Shown here in pieces: positions 31,236-42,229 of a stretch of DNA of 64,000 nucleotides (the first letter of the stretch is position 1; each line of letters opens with the position of its first letter). The stretch is from Wolfiporia cocos (taxonomy: Eukaryota > Basidiomycota > Agaricomycetes > Polyporales > Phaeolaceae), in NCBI GenBank assembly GCA_029448655.1, contig JACCLO010000015.1:434001-498000 (forward strand). The letters run 5' to 3'. The notes beneath the pieces are model-generated. The model saw only the letters and a program-made list of their open reading frames with translations, made no database searches and had not been told where the DNA came from. A program made the position numbers and the translations under genes.

Positions 31236-31630
31236 ACAAATGCTGGACAGTGCTCACTGCTGCATTCTTACTCCTTGCCCTCACTGCCTGATATCTGGTG
31301 TGTTGACTACCATGTTCCCCCCCTTTCCATGCGCATATATGCGCTTCTCTGCCCAGCAACGGTGGCTTTAACTATGCTACAGGCTCCCTATGATTGCTGT
31401 GCCAACTCACATACTCATACTCCCAGGGCCCCATGGTCATGTTCTCCCCATGCATGGTCTCGGTATGTGATATGGGCTTGTCTGCCTTGTCCCTGGTGCA
31501 CTTTTCCTTTTCTTGAGATGCTTGACACTTGTGTTGTGCTGCTTGAGCTCAAGCATCGGTCACCCGCCACCACCATTGCTGCCTGGCAGTGCCGGTGTGT
31601 ACATCTAAATCTAATATTCGACTTCTGGTT

Positions 31631-33153
31631 CTAATTAGCCGTGCAATAACAGCGCTTTGGATTACCCGCTATACCGACCCCACTGTAGGCCCCACTGTTG
31701 TGGCTGCTTGTGTGCACTGGCTGGGGGAAGCATTGGCAGGGGACAGAAGATGGGGGTGAATTGCCAGCTTGGAGGGCAGGGATGAGGATGGTGAGGGCGA
31801 AGAAGACAATGAGTATACCATCACGGATGACTAGGACAGCATGGCCACCGTCAATGCGGAAGGCCATATGCGTTAACCGGTAGTCCTCCTGCTAGTACTC
31901 ATGCATGTTTCAATAAAATACGAATTTTCATTGGCATTATACTACTGGGTCTGAAAGAACAGTCCGATACTATACTAGCGCTCCCGGAAATACTGTCCCC
32001 CAGGTGACCGCTGGTGTATGGTCCTCACAATAGCAAGGGCACTCCTCACAATAGCAAGGGCCTCAGGTGAGGTCCTTGCAATAGCATGGGCCTAGGGCGC
32101 CACGTCCTTGCAAGAACGTGTCCTTTGGGCACTTGCTATTGTGCGGACCTGCTACTATAAGGGGGTTATACATGAGTATACCGGTCCGGCTACAGTTACA
32201 GGACCTGCTAGGTATATCTACATAGATATGAGTAGATCTATGGTCTTGCACTTCGCTGATGGATCAGCTGCGAACAGTGTGACAGCGTGGGGACTTACTA
32301 GCAGCACAAAGACATCAAGAGTCATATAGAACATCTGCATGCTGAGCAACAGCAGCATGAGCAGCGCGAGCGTGTAGCTCCATAGTGACATATCCTGGTC
32401 GGGCCATATCCTGGTCGGGCCACACGAGCTTCGCATTTGGGATAACAGCAAGGAGGATCGGGAAGGTGGACAGCCCAAACACACCCAAGGAGCTGATGTT
32501 GAGGTGCTGGCCCACACACACTAGGAGCAACTGAAGGACCAGGACTGAACTGAATGCTGAGCGCTCACGTATGTGACTGATGAGCAGCTGCGACACCATT
32601 GCACCTAGGCATTACATCAAGATGTGAGAATATGACCTTGACGCCATCTAATAGATGCACCAGTCAAAGCAGCAGGCATGTACAGAAGTATGCATGCCTG
32701 CTTGGATGAGAACCAGCTCCTGCCTTTTCCGAAGACCCTGATTATTGTGAATGCGACGATGTTTGAACTGGCGAACGCGCCATTGAACTGCTCCGAGACG
32801 ATGCTCACGAATCACCTCAGTGTATGTGCGCAGTTTATGTGCATCCAATCCACAACCAGGAGTGTCGCAAACAGAGCACAGTGTAGAGGACTTTTGCGGC
32901 AAAGAAAGAATAAATGATGAACATGCCGAGGTACTGAAGGAAGATAGTGGCCGGGCATGTATACCCTTCTGTTGGTGTTGGCAATGGAGACTCCACAGAG
33001 GAGAGGTAGCAGGGGATTCCAAGGACATTCTTGCCCATGTGCTACGAGTGACAGATTACAATGAGTTGAGTGTGTGATGCATAAAGGTAGATTCCTTACT
33101 TGAGCAGCACCTGGCTGGATGTTTTTCACCAAACCCATTAGTGCTTTCAGCAT
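31631..33153 (-). pseudogene. Decayed multi-pass membrane protein gene (possibly 7TM DUF6533/6534-like)
   Basis: Several minus-strand segments in different frames read hydrophobic helices typical of basidiomycete 7TM proteins: LCGVSIANTNRR, TIFLQYLGMFIIYSFFAAKV, FATLLVVDWMHINCAHTL, VCVGQHLNISSLGVFGLS and VLVIRDGILIVFFALTILI. The order from 33153 downwards fits one gene with exons and frameshifts. I cannot reconstruct a continuous frame. The family name is a tentative recognition from the WMHINCAHTL-like loop. Confidence 0.35.
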
Positions 33154-33774
33154 GCATGGCTAGTGAACCCATTACACACTGATAGAGGTAACTGTTGCCG
33201 ATGACAGCCAGCTTAATGCAACATCAATCCAGAGATACTAGCATGATGGCGCAAGCACATATGTCAAGCCCGGTGACATTGAGGTATTAATGCTCGAGTT
33301 GCCAGAAGTCTGTGCTATTCCATGCATGTCGCATCACTTCCTGCGCATGTACATGGCTATGGGTCAGAGTCGGTGCAAAGGTGGACTTACTCAGACAACA
33401 TGACTCCCGAGCTGAACACCTCATTGGCGACAATGGTGCCATACAGCCTGAGGATGGTAAAGGTGTAAGGAAGTGTCCAGGATGTGATTTTTGGATGTAT
33501 TACCTTGGTGCATGTGGGTAAACATTATTTATGAACGAGAAAGGGGGGAATAGCAGGATCAACTCACAAAGCGCCGTTTGCACGTATGTGTTCCAGAGAG
33601 AGCTGGCTGGGATCAAAATAACAAGCTGCAGTACAACATCTAGTGTTAGCACAGAAACTTGATTATGATGCTTGAGCCTGCAAGACAGGATTCAATCGCA
33701 CTATTACTACTATCACATTATCACACTAAACCAGTATATACTCCTCTTCGGCGCCTATGGATCGAAGAGGAGGG

Positions 33775-34480
33775 ACTTCAGTCAATTATCTTAATCTGCC
33801 AACTGCCCTTCGCTTAAGGAATGGCAGTTGCGAGCTAGATTTGCACGCAGATTAATCTGCTAGCTGCAGCATATTAATCTACTGCGACAATAAAATGATA
33901 CATCCAGGATTCGAACCAAGGATCTTAGCACAGATGAGAATAAGAGCATCACAGCATACATTAGCCAACTGAGCTACAGTGCAACTAGTGTCTGCACACT
34001 TTTAAGCAATATATAGAATATTTTGTAAACTTCATTTTTGCAGTTTAACATCTCCCATAACACAAATACAAATGAATCTGCCTCTAAAGACCTGTGATTC
34101 CAGTGCATTCAGCTTTCCCATGGTGAGTTGCTCCAGGTCAGCCATGATAAATCAAGCTACCACTATCATTTATTTCTTTATGCTTGTTATAGCAGTTAGT
34201 TGCCTTGATGATTTGCGAAAATTGTGTGTAAAATTTGCATTATATATATTTTGATTGGTTAAAGGTAATTGTTGCCACTATGGCTCAGTTGGCTAATTAT
34301 GCTGCGATGCTCTTATTCTCATCGGTGCTAATGTCCTTGGTTCGAATCCTGGATGTATCATTTTATTGTCACAGTAGATTAATCTGCTGCAGCTAGCAGA
34401 TTAATCTGCATGCAAACCTAGCTCGCAACTGCCATTTCTTAAGTGAAGGGCAGTTGGCAGATTAAGATAGTTGACTGAAA
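33775..34480. mobile_element. Fold-back element with tRNA-like arms
   Basis: Inverted arms of about 210 bp (33775-33984 and 34268-34480) share CTTAATCTGCCAACTGCCCT, GCAGATTAATCTGC and a block with Pol III A-box-like GCTCAGTTGGCTAAT and B-box-like GGTTCGAATCC. The two arms carry the tRNA-like block pointing toward the outside. The ~283-bp centre is AT-rich and non-coding. It could be two SINEs in inverted position or one MITE that captured a tRNA-like promoter. Confidence 0.75.
34268..34358 (+). other. tRNA-like sequence (right arm), not a functional tRNA
   Basis: GGCTCAGTTGGCTAATTATG followed by an over-long anticodon region, then TCCTTGGTTCGAATCCTGGA. The acceptor stem does not pair and the T-stem is imperfect. 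The left-arm counterpart lies on the minus strand at about 33896-33984. Confidence 0.5.
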
Positions 34481-34489
34481 CTCTACCAA

Positions 34490-35214
34490 AGAGATCAGCA
34501 GAGATGGTAGGGCTGTTCAATTCTTATTGTTCAGTTCGTTCACTTCGATTGAGAGCGATGGAGCGATCGAAAATGAAACTCAGACGCACTCTGACTGCTC
34601 CTGCCGTTTTGGGTGGGTATACGAGGCGCCTGGTCGCTCACAATTCTCTGACTGCAATCTGTGCAGACTGACACTGCCTTGGTGGCTCATGCACATGTAC
34701 TGCTCGATGTACCGGAATGCTGATTGCCCTGAGCTGGGGGTCAATATTTTTGTCCTCCTATGACTCAGTCGGCATGCTCATTCTGTCTCAAACCTCAGGA
34801 TTACATGCATAAATATGGCAATTAGATTACTGCTCTCTCCTGGTTTACTCAGACAACACGTTCAATCAATGTGTTGGCATTTCTGACTTGGTTTATCACC
34901 TTGGCAGTAAACCCTAATAAACCAGATTTGAGCCAGATTGAAGCCCACCCATGCACCAACTCGCTTGGGCAGGCACTAGAGTGCCTATTTTGCCATGTGT
35001 CGAGTCTGCCACACACGCCACATTCAATGCCACAGTCACTGCAAGGCTATCTGCTCTGCTCCCTGGCATGCCATGTTGGTTGCTCTTTTGGCCTTACTGT
35101 TGAAGTCTGCACATGATGTCCAGACAAGCACTGGTGATTGTCTAGGCATCTGTAGATAGTGATTGAGTCATGGAGCCTGTACTTACTTCTTCATGCATTT
35201 GCAACGAGTGACGC
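34490..35214. other. Non-coding stretch
   Basis: No recognisable gene or repeat boundary. Short ORFs do not resemble known proteins. Confidence 0.45.
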
Positions 35215-35309
35215 ACACCATACAGTCACTGTACCCTGGAACAGCCAGTCAACCAATGGGTACAATGGGCTTGTACACCGGCAGAGCTGACATCAGCTGA
35301 CAAATCCCT

Positions 35310-35600
35310 TGTTGCCTGCATGTCCAGTCAGCCCACCAGATCCTTGTACCTGGAACACTGGGTGGGCTGACAGGGGGTCATGGTGCCCGTGTTGCCATGA
35401 GCCCCAGTTGGCCCACCAACCAAAAATCTGTGTACCTGGAACATGGGGTGGGCCGACAGGGGGTCGCAGTGCCCATGTTGCTGCAACCCCTGGTCAGCCC
35501 ACCCAGCAAATGTTCATGTACCTGGAACATGGGGTGGGCCGACAGGGGGTCATGGTGCCAATGTTGCCGTGAGCCCCAGTCAGCCCACCAACCAAAATGC
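35310..35600 (-). repeat. Minisatellite array, left arm
   Basis: Three to four ~95-bp units alternating CCTGGAACA(T/C)(G/T)GGGTGGGC and GCCCCAGT(T/C)(G/A)GCCCACCAACC. Each unit contains a short inverted pair, GGTGGGC and GCCCACC. Confidence 0.8.
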
Positions 35601-36239
35601 TACATATCTGATGGTAACTTCAGTGTGTTATGAAGATTGGCTGTGGCATTACATATTGAATGACACATGGTAAGCATTTGTTTGCATAGCACAGAATAAA
35701 ATAGAAGCATTCCTAGTCAATATCCTCACAGTAGGGGTCGCGAAATAGGCGCCCATAGCTCATGGTAAGCTTGCAGTTAGCTCACAAAAACATCAACAGC
35801 ACATGTTAGGGCTTGCAATGGGCACATTCCACAGCCCTTTCCACAAGCATAATTATAAGCCAGTTGTCAATTTGGATTGCCATGTTGTGTATGAGATGCC
35901 ACAAGCCTCACAACAAGCTATAAATACTTATTGAAGGCTTAGTGCTAGTTATAGGCCCTTACTGTGACCCTTGCCATGACCCTTACTGTGACTCTTACCA
36001 CAACTCTTACTGCAACCAACAGGTGCTTATTCACAACCCTTATCATGAGCATAATTGTAAAACAATTGTCCATTTTGATTTCTATGCTATGTATGAGCCA
36101 CCCTAGGCCTTGCAATGAGCTATAGATGCTTATTGAAAGCTTTATGCAACTTATGTGCCCTTTACTGTGACTATGACTGCAAGATATGCATGCTTACCAT
36201 GATCCTTATTGTGACCCTTACCATGAGCTATGGGACTGT

Positions 36240-36670
36240 GACCTCCCATCGGCCCACTCCATGTTCCAGGTATGTAGATTTTTGGTTGGTGGGCCGACTG
36301 GGGCTCATGGAAACATGGGCACCACAACCCCCTGTTGGCCCACCCCATGTTTCAGGTACATGAACATTTGCTGGGTGGGCTGACCAGGGGTTGTGGCAAC
36401 ATGGGCACCATGACCCCCCATTGGCCCACCCCATGTTCCAGGTACATAGATTTTTGGTTGGTGGGCCAACTGGGGCTCACAGAAACATGGGCACCGTGGC
36501 CCCCTGTTGGCCCACCCCATGTTCCAGGTACATAGATTCTTGGTTGGTGGGCCGACTGGGGCTCACAGCAACTTAGGCACCACCACCCCCTGTCAGCCCA
36601 CCCAGTGTTCCAGGTACATGGAAATTTGGCTGGTGGGCTGACTGGGGCTCATGGAAACATGGGCACCATG
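36240..36670 (+). repeat. Minisatellite array, right arm
   Basis: Four to five units with TTGGCCCACCCCATGTTCC, GTTGGTGGGCCGACTGGGGC and AACATGGGCACC, the reverse complement of the left array. Confidence 0.85.
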
Positions 36671-36680
36671 ACCCCCCATT

Positions 36681-37503
36681 TGACACAGAAAGCTCTGTGG
36701 GACTCACCGATCAACCTTATGGGGCGAATCAGTGAGGAAGAGGGATCTATGCGCTGTAGAGATGAGGTAACTTCTACGGCGTACGCCGAGAGAAGAATAG
36801 AACTAGAGATAAAGGCCGCTAGGGCCCTAGTTATATACATGGTATCGTGCTACTATATAGAACGTACCATAAAGGGAAGCGTGGCTGGTAGCCCTAGTGG
36901 CGTCCACGATAAAGAACTCTATCTACAATGGCCGTGGTCCGCCGGTAATGGCCGGACCAATGAGCGGTGAAGGAGAGTATGGTGCCATTATGCATTGGCA
37001 CGTGAATGCGGGCACAGCCCGGGTATAGAGGTAGCCGGTAGGGCTAAGGGCTGAGCGACAATAGCTATTGGGCCAGCAGTCGTAATGACTAAGGCCGAGC
37101 GTTGCGCTAGCAATGCCATTGGTTTAAGGCGTGCGTCTGGACTATGACGTAGCCTATGACTCAATGATGACGTCAATGCCTGGGCGTCGACCAGAGGTCT
37201 AGCACAGTGATGTCATGGTGATGTCATATAACCGGACCGGCGGTCCAGTTATGAGGTGACGTACTATGAGGGCGGGCCTGCAGTATGTCATATGGGATGA
37301 CTAGCGCGTAAGCGCTGTGTCATATAGGCTTAGTAGCGCGTAAGCGCTGACCATGAGCCGTGGTGTGGTATAATAACCGTAAGGTTACCACGATGGTTGG
37401 CAAGTACTGGATAAGTACTGGATAACTCTGTAGATGTCGCAATAATACCAGATAAATAGCTATAAATCCAGGAAAAATATGGCTTTATGTCAATACTGTG
37501 ACA
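36681..37503 (-). mobile_element. Solo LTR in the foldback element
   Basis: The 823-bp element starts TGACACAGAAAGCTCTGTGG and ends CAATACTGTGACA, flanked by CCATT (36676-36680 and 37504-37508). GTTATATACATGG near 36832 next to the palindrome CTAGGGCCCTAG is the likely promoter on the minus strand. Confidence 0.87.
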
Positions 37504-37616
37504 CCATTGGCCCACCCCATGTTCCAGCTACAAGGATCTGGTGGGCTGACTGGACATGCAGGCAATGAGGGATTTGTTGGCTGATGTTGGCTCTGCCAGT
37601 GTACAAGCCCATCATA

Positions 37617-38193
37617 TGTCACGGATATGCCCGGGGGGCTACTGTACATCCCTCACTATTTGTTGTATGGGCGCCGCTGCACGCGCGCGCGCCCCGCTCA
37701 CTTTACGTTTCCTCTCGGTCGCGCCCTAGATACCTCCATGATCACCTGACCCAGTAGGCGCGCGCTAGTCAGGCAGCGCGCGTGCCAGGTACTCACATGA
37801 TAGGTCACCATATAGTTACATGTTACGTTACTTGTACGGTCACGCTTACGTTACATGCGCACAGGCCATGTCTGTAGGGCAGGCTAGATACTTAGCGTTC
37901 CAACACATGTACTTATACTGCAGCGATGGGGGCTTACTCCCCCATCTTTGAGATTCTAGTCGTTTGGGCTTAGGCCCCTTTCTTATTTGCGCGTGATGCG
38001 TCTCTGCCCCGGGGGCCTCACTTGTCGCGCTTGACTGTGTGCCGCCACCTTACGTCGCCGTTAGGAGTCCTCGGGTTGGGCTGCCCTTGGTACAGCCGAC
38101 TCGGTCACCGCTGTCGCGGTCGCACACAAGCCTCGCTAGGCACGTTAGGATTCCCCTGCAGCGCAGGTCCTCACAAACAGTAAGTTTGTGACA
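37617..38193 (+). repeat. 5' LTR of the 1.8-kb element
   Basis: TGTCACGGATATGCCC to GTTTGTGACA. A TATA-like CTTATACTGC sits near 37911. A perfect 8-bp hairpin GATGGGGG...CCCCCATC (37925-37946, loop CTTACT) is followed by TTTGAGATT. The U5 end folds as CACAAAC...GTTTGTG with AGTAA in the loop. Confidence 0.92.
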
Positions 38194-38883
38194 TAATCTC
38201 AAAGATGTTTTACCTCCCCTCCGGCGCTCGCGCTGGGGCCGAGGGTTTTTCACTCCTAGGTCGCCATGGCATCACGGCGGGGCAGCCGTCGGTAGAAGCG
38301 CCGACGGTCCGTAGTCTTACGAGCCCCCACGAAGTGATACACCAGGCAAAGCGACCAGGAGGAGTAAAAAGTAAGTCCGCCCCCCATGAACAACAGGGTA
38401 GCGGGGTCAACCAGCGTAAGCCGTGTTTGAGGGCCCGCCGCCGCCATTAACCAAATGTGCGCGCGCGTGGAGGTCTAGCGCAGCGCGGCCATACCCCTGG
38501 GCGGCAGGAGCCAAGCCAAGAACCTCTGACCTGTGGGTATGCGAAGGGGCCCGCAAGGGTTACCCAACCCCACGCCGACGGTCCCAGAGTGACGAAGGTT
38601 CAGTACGGACTACCGCGACGACGATGCCGGGATTAGGCAAGCGGAGGCACACGGGGACGACGGGGACCCCATTTAAAAAATAACCCAGTAACCTCAGCGA
38701 CGAATGCCGAACCGATACCGAAACCGTCTCCTCCGCTCTCCCACCGGTGGACGGTCCACCTACTCGGACGCTCCCCATCCTACGTCGTAAGGAATGGGCC
38801 GGGTATCAAACAAAGACCAGGGGATGCAGCGCCGTAGAAGCTAGGTAGAAAGTCGGGACGACTTTTTTTGAGAGGGGGGGTAA
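38194..38883 (+). other. Interior of the 1.8-kb element
   Basis: ORFs of 81 and 86 codons are present but resemble no family I know. GC-rich, with reiterated CGCC and CCCCGG motifs. Best read as packaging and leader sequence or a relic of a deleted interior. Confidence 0.5.
38195..38207 (+). promoter_or_regulatory. Self-primer binding site of the 1.8-kb element
   Basis: AATCTCAAAGATG, 1 nt inside the 5' LTR, is the exact complement of CATCTTTGAGATT at 37943-37955, about 30 nt downstream of the TATA-like box. Its first four pairing bases (CATC) belong to the 3' arm of the LTR hairpin. Confidence 0.8.
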
Positions 38884-39460
38884 TGTCACGGATATGCCCG
38901 GGGGGCTACTGTACATCCCTCACTATTTGTTGTATGGGCGCCGCTGCACGCGCGCGCGCCCCGCTCACTTTACGTTTCCTCTCGGTCGCGCCCTAGATAC
39001 CTCCATGATCACCTGACCCAGTAGGCGCGCGCTAGTCAGGCAGCGCGCGTGCCAGGTACTCACATGATAGGTCACCATATAGTTACATGTTACGTTACTT
39101 GTACGGTCACGCTTACGTTACATGCGCACAGGCCATGTCTGTAGGGCAGGCTAGATACTTAGCGTTCCAACACATGTACTTATACTGCAGCGATGGGGGC
39201 TTACTCCCCCATCTTTGAGATTCTAGTCGTTTGGGCTTAGGCCCCTTTCTTATTTGCGCGTGATGCGTCTCTGCCCCGGGGGCCTCACTTGTCGCGCTTG
39301 ACTGTGTGCCGCCACCTTACGTCGCCGTTAGGAGTCCTCGGGTTGGGCTGCCCTTGGTACAGCCGACTCGGTCACCGCTGTCGCGGTCGCACACAAGCCT
39401 CGCTAGGCACGTTAGGATTCCCCTGCAGCGCAGGTCCTCACAAACAGTAAGTTTGTGACA
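38884..39460 (+). repeat. 3' LTR of the 1.8-kb element
   Basis: 577 bp, no differences seen from the 5' LTR. Confidence 0.92.
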
Positions 39461-39979
39461 TCATACCCATTGGTTGACTGGCTGTTCCAGGTACGGTGAC
39501 TGAATGGGCTTGCTGACATGTGTCACAGCACCATCAACTGCCATCATTCATTTGGGAAAATCTCTTGTTGAAAGTAGCCCTGCATACATTGACCACCACC
39601 AAGTTCAGACTGCTGTACAGCAGGAGAAACATTGACAATACCCTCATGGACTGGATTGGGAAGGTGCTTGTGCTGCTCAGGTTTCTATGTGATGCCTGTC
39701 TGCTGATAGTGAGATGTATCACAAGGTCTGATCTATGAACATGTGTTCCATGAGGCTGCTCTGTCACCGGAGAAATGATATATACAAACTATCACTACTA
39801 AAGGCGACATCAAGATAATAGTGACAATGCATCCTCAAATTGTATCTCACATCCATCAAAGTATGTATCTTACCATTAACTATACTTTCAAGAGAGTCAG
39901 GGAAGAATTGGATGAATGAAAGGTTGCTTCTTTCTCAAAGCGATACAAGCAACATAAGTCAATCAAAATCTATGATCTT

Positions 39980-41153
39980 ATAACTCACATTAATTCAATC
40001 AATATACAGGTTTATTGCTTGCCAGCTTGTATTGTAACCGCTAAACTGAAGATGCATTCTATCAGCTCTTTACCGAGTTTGCAGATGCAGTACAGTGTGT
40101 TACAGGCCACAGCTTGAAGATGCTACCCTTTCATAATGAGGGCACTCTTCGTTGCTTTGTTCTTGATGCAGAGGTCGCACAGGCACAAGGACTTGGTTGC
40201 TGGTTATTGACTATCAATAACCCGGCCATCAGTGGGATAGCAACAAGTGATCCACTCAAGATTGTTCAATATGTCATGAAAACATGTCACGTACATTTTG
40301 AGAGGTTAGCATTTGTGTTCACTGTACATCCCCCACACTGAAGATGTTGTAACTGTAGGAATATCGATGATCTCCCTAACACCATCCCAAAAAGTGTAAT
40401 CACTCGACTAAAGAGTATCATCGGCATATGCTCCACCAATGATATTCAGTCCTGGCACAAGTTCTGCATGAACTCTCCATATGAAGCTGTAAAAAGTGTG
40501 CCTTTCTACCTTACTGGTAGATGATCTACTACTCACAAATTTGATCCAAGACTGGTATCAGCAGAAGGTCACCCACCCATGGATACTGCCCTCAACCAAC
40601 CGATTCCTATCCTGGATTGATGCAGCAAGCTGGGACCTGACACTGAGTCATACCAATATTGTTGAGACAGCTCATGCCGGCCGGAACTGGGAGACAGCCA
40701 TTCAAAAGCCTATGTTAGAGGCGATTATTCTGTAAGCAATATATGACCTTCACGAGAAAATTTGAACGTACCAACAGGCTATTTCACCTCTATAGTGCAC
40801 GGGAGCATGATAACATAGCCATTCGTAAGCTGCAGCTAGTCACTGAGCAATGTGTCATGCCCAAACGATGGAAAGGTGCGGCTGAGTGCGAAAAGCTCAG
40901 TATGCAGCAGCAGTCCTGGAATCATGCCAAAAAAGGTGCACGCAACCAGGACCTTGCTTCTCTTGGTGAACTGCAGAGCCAGTGCACCGATCTGAAGGAG
41001 AAGATTGAGCAGTCACTTCAAGTACAAAAGGATCTCAAGGTAGGGCTGAGGGACATACCAGTATCTGGAACTCACAGCCCATGTAACCTTGCACAGCAGC
41101 GACAATGCAACACTGCACAAGCCCTGTTGTTATGTAAGGAAGTTGAGAACAAG
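39980..41153 (+). pseudogene. Relic of a multi-copy basidiomycete transposon-associated protein
   Basis: Coding blocks in shifting frames read LGCWLLTINNPAISGIATSD and IVQYVMKTCHVHFERLAF, then IQDWYQQKVTHPWILPSTN and TNIVETAHAGRNWETAI, then a basic coiled segment. I recognise this series from many near-identical hypothetical proteins in Agaricomycetes that travel with transposons, but cannot name its domain with confidence. Introns and frameshifts separate the blocks. The gene is truncated at 41153 by an hAT MITE inserted in its last coiled region. Confidence 0.5.
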
Positions 41154-41770
41154 TAGTGATGTGCAAAGCCCGGCTCAAAGCCGTGAGCCGGGCCTGGCCG
41201 AGCCGACTTAAGCTGGGCCGAGCCGAGCCTTGGGGGCGGCTTACAATGGCTCAGGGCCCGGCTTGGATTGTGAGCCGGCCGTAGCCAAGCCCTGAGCCGG
41301 CGGCTTTAGGCGCGCAACTGTAGCTTTGTTGTAATGAGCGAAAATAGGCCTGTTGGTACAAGATTATGCCAACTTTCATCTTGAATATCCTCAATAACCA
41401 TATAATGACTTGTGACTGGCACAGAACTTCATAACTATTGCAATCGGGGTTGCGATCGGGGTTGTGATCGGGGTTGTGATCGAGACCAGGATTTTCCATC
41501 AGTGTCATGAGCAGCTGTAAAAGTACTTGTAGATCAGCACAACAATAGATAGTGGACATATGTGCATTCTGAATGTGTTGTGCTGCAATTTTGAGCTATA
41601 CAAACTGATAACTTTGAGGTCCTTCATAAGCCCCGGCCTGAGCCTGAGCCGGGCCCGAGCTGGCCTGAGCCGTCAGGGAGGGCCCGGCTTGACATTTCGC
41701 TGAGCCTGAGCCCTTCAAAGCTGGGCCCAAGCCCCGGGCTTTGAGCCGAGCCGGGCTTTGCACATCACTA
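41154..41770 (+). mobile_element. hAT-type MITE, intact
   Basis: 617 bp, termini TAGTGATGTGCAAAGCCCGG and GGGCTTTGCACATCACTA, perfect 8-bp duplication AGAACAAG (41146-41153 and 41771-41778). Subterminal regions repeat AGCC(C)GGCC-like words in both orientations. It has three GATCGGGGTTG(C/T) units near 41440-41480. It is the reference copy for the split MITE at 12276-25614. Confidence 0.92.
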
Positions 41771-41778
41771 AGAACAAG

Positions 41779-42229
41779 AAGGAATGGTGGTGAGGGCTGT
41801 GAGCAGCGCTTAAGAGTGAGGGGATTCAGTTTTCGAGATGCTTCTGTAAACTGAAAAGGGAAGCAACTAAAGTGTTCAGAAGCAAAACTCGATCGAGATA
41901 TGTCTTCGCAGTTATGAGATACTTCTTTTTAAGACCCATCAGATGCATCTTCAGTAGCACCCAGCACATGAGGTGCAAGAGTCTGTAAGAAGCTTCTCTA
42001 CTGTAAGACTAGCCACAGCCATCTATGACTACATGGAATAGATGCTTCTCCTATGTAGAAGGATACATCTGTAATACATCTTTCTTATCACTTTCCTAGT
42101 GATACTGCTGCCCAACAATATCAACGACCACATACTAGAATAAGGTCATCGGACCATGTCTCCTTGCCACGTTCATCAACCTGCTGGTGCCGTGTATGTG
42201 TCAACCTGCTGGCGCTGCATATGTGATAC
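41779..42229. other. Non-coding stretch
   Basis: No gene recognised. Repeated GATGCATCTTCAG-type words resemble sequence near 57120-57430, next to the second THO2-like fragment. Confidence 0.4.

Larger units (their letters stand above)
37617..39460 (+). mobile_element. Complete non-autonomous LTR retrotransposon (TRIM-like)
   Basis: 1844 bp. The 577-bp LTRs (37617-38193 and 38884-39460) appear identical, with a perfect TCATA duplication (37612-37616 and 39461-39465). The 690-bp interior encodes no recognisable gag or pol. It begins with a self-complementary primer site and ends in GAGAGGGGGGGTAA (38870-38883) before the 3' LTR. It is recent and must be mobilised in trans. Its LTR is a member of the TGTCAC family scattered through the window, and it defines the sense orientation of that family. 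Confidence 0.92.
35215..39505. mobile_element. Foldback-type element with minisatellite arms
   Basis: The left end (CAGTCACTGTACCCTGGAAC, 35224-35243) and right end (GTTCCAGGTACGGTGACTG, about 39484-39502) are inverted. Inside them TGACAAATCCCTTGTTGCCTG pairs with its inverse near 37560-37590. Each arm holds tandem units containing CCTGGAACATGGGGTGGGCC (left, 35310-35600) or the reverse complement (right, 36240-36670 and 37504-37550). The centre (35600-36240) is simple and non-coding. The right arm was hit by a solo LTR and a TRIM-like element. Confidence 0.75.

Noticed and set aside
32020..32150. Tandem CAATAGCAAGGGC words as a regulatory array
   Set aside because: Two to three imperfect copies next to a decayed gene. 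Nothing links them to a function.
35310..36670. CRISPR-like alternating repeats
   Set aside because: Units are ~95 bp, diverged and contiguous without unique spacers. The organism is eukaryotic. Minisatellite is the better reading.
38205..38683. Genes in the interior of the 1.8-kb element
   Set aside because: Two short ORFs lack similarity to gag, pol or any family I know. Treated as non-coding interior.
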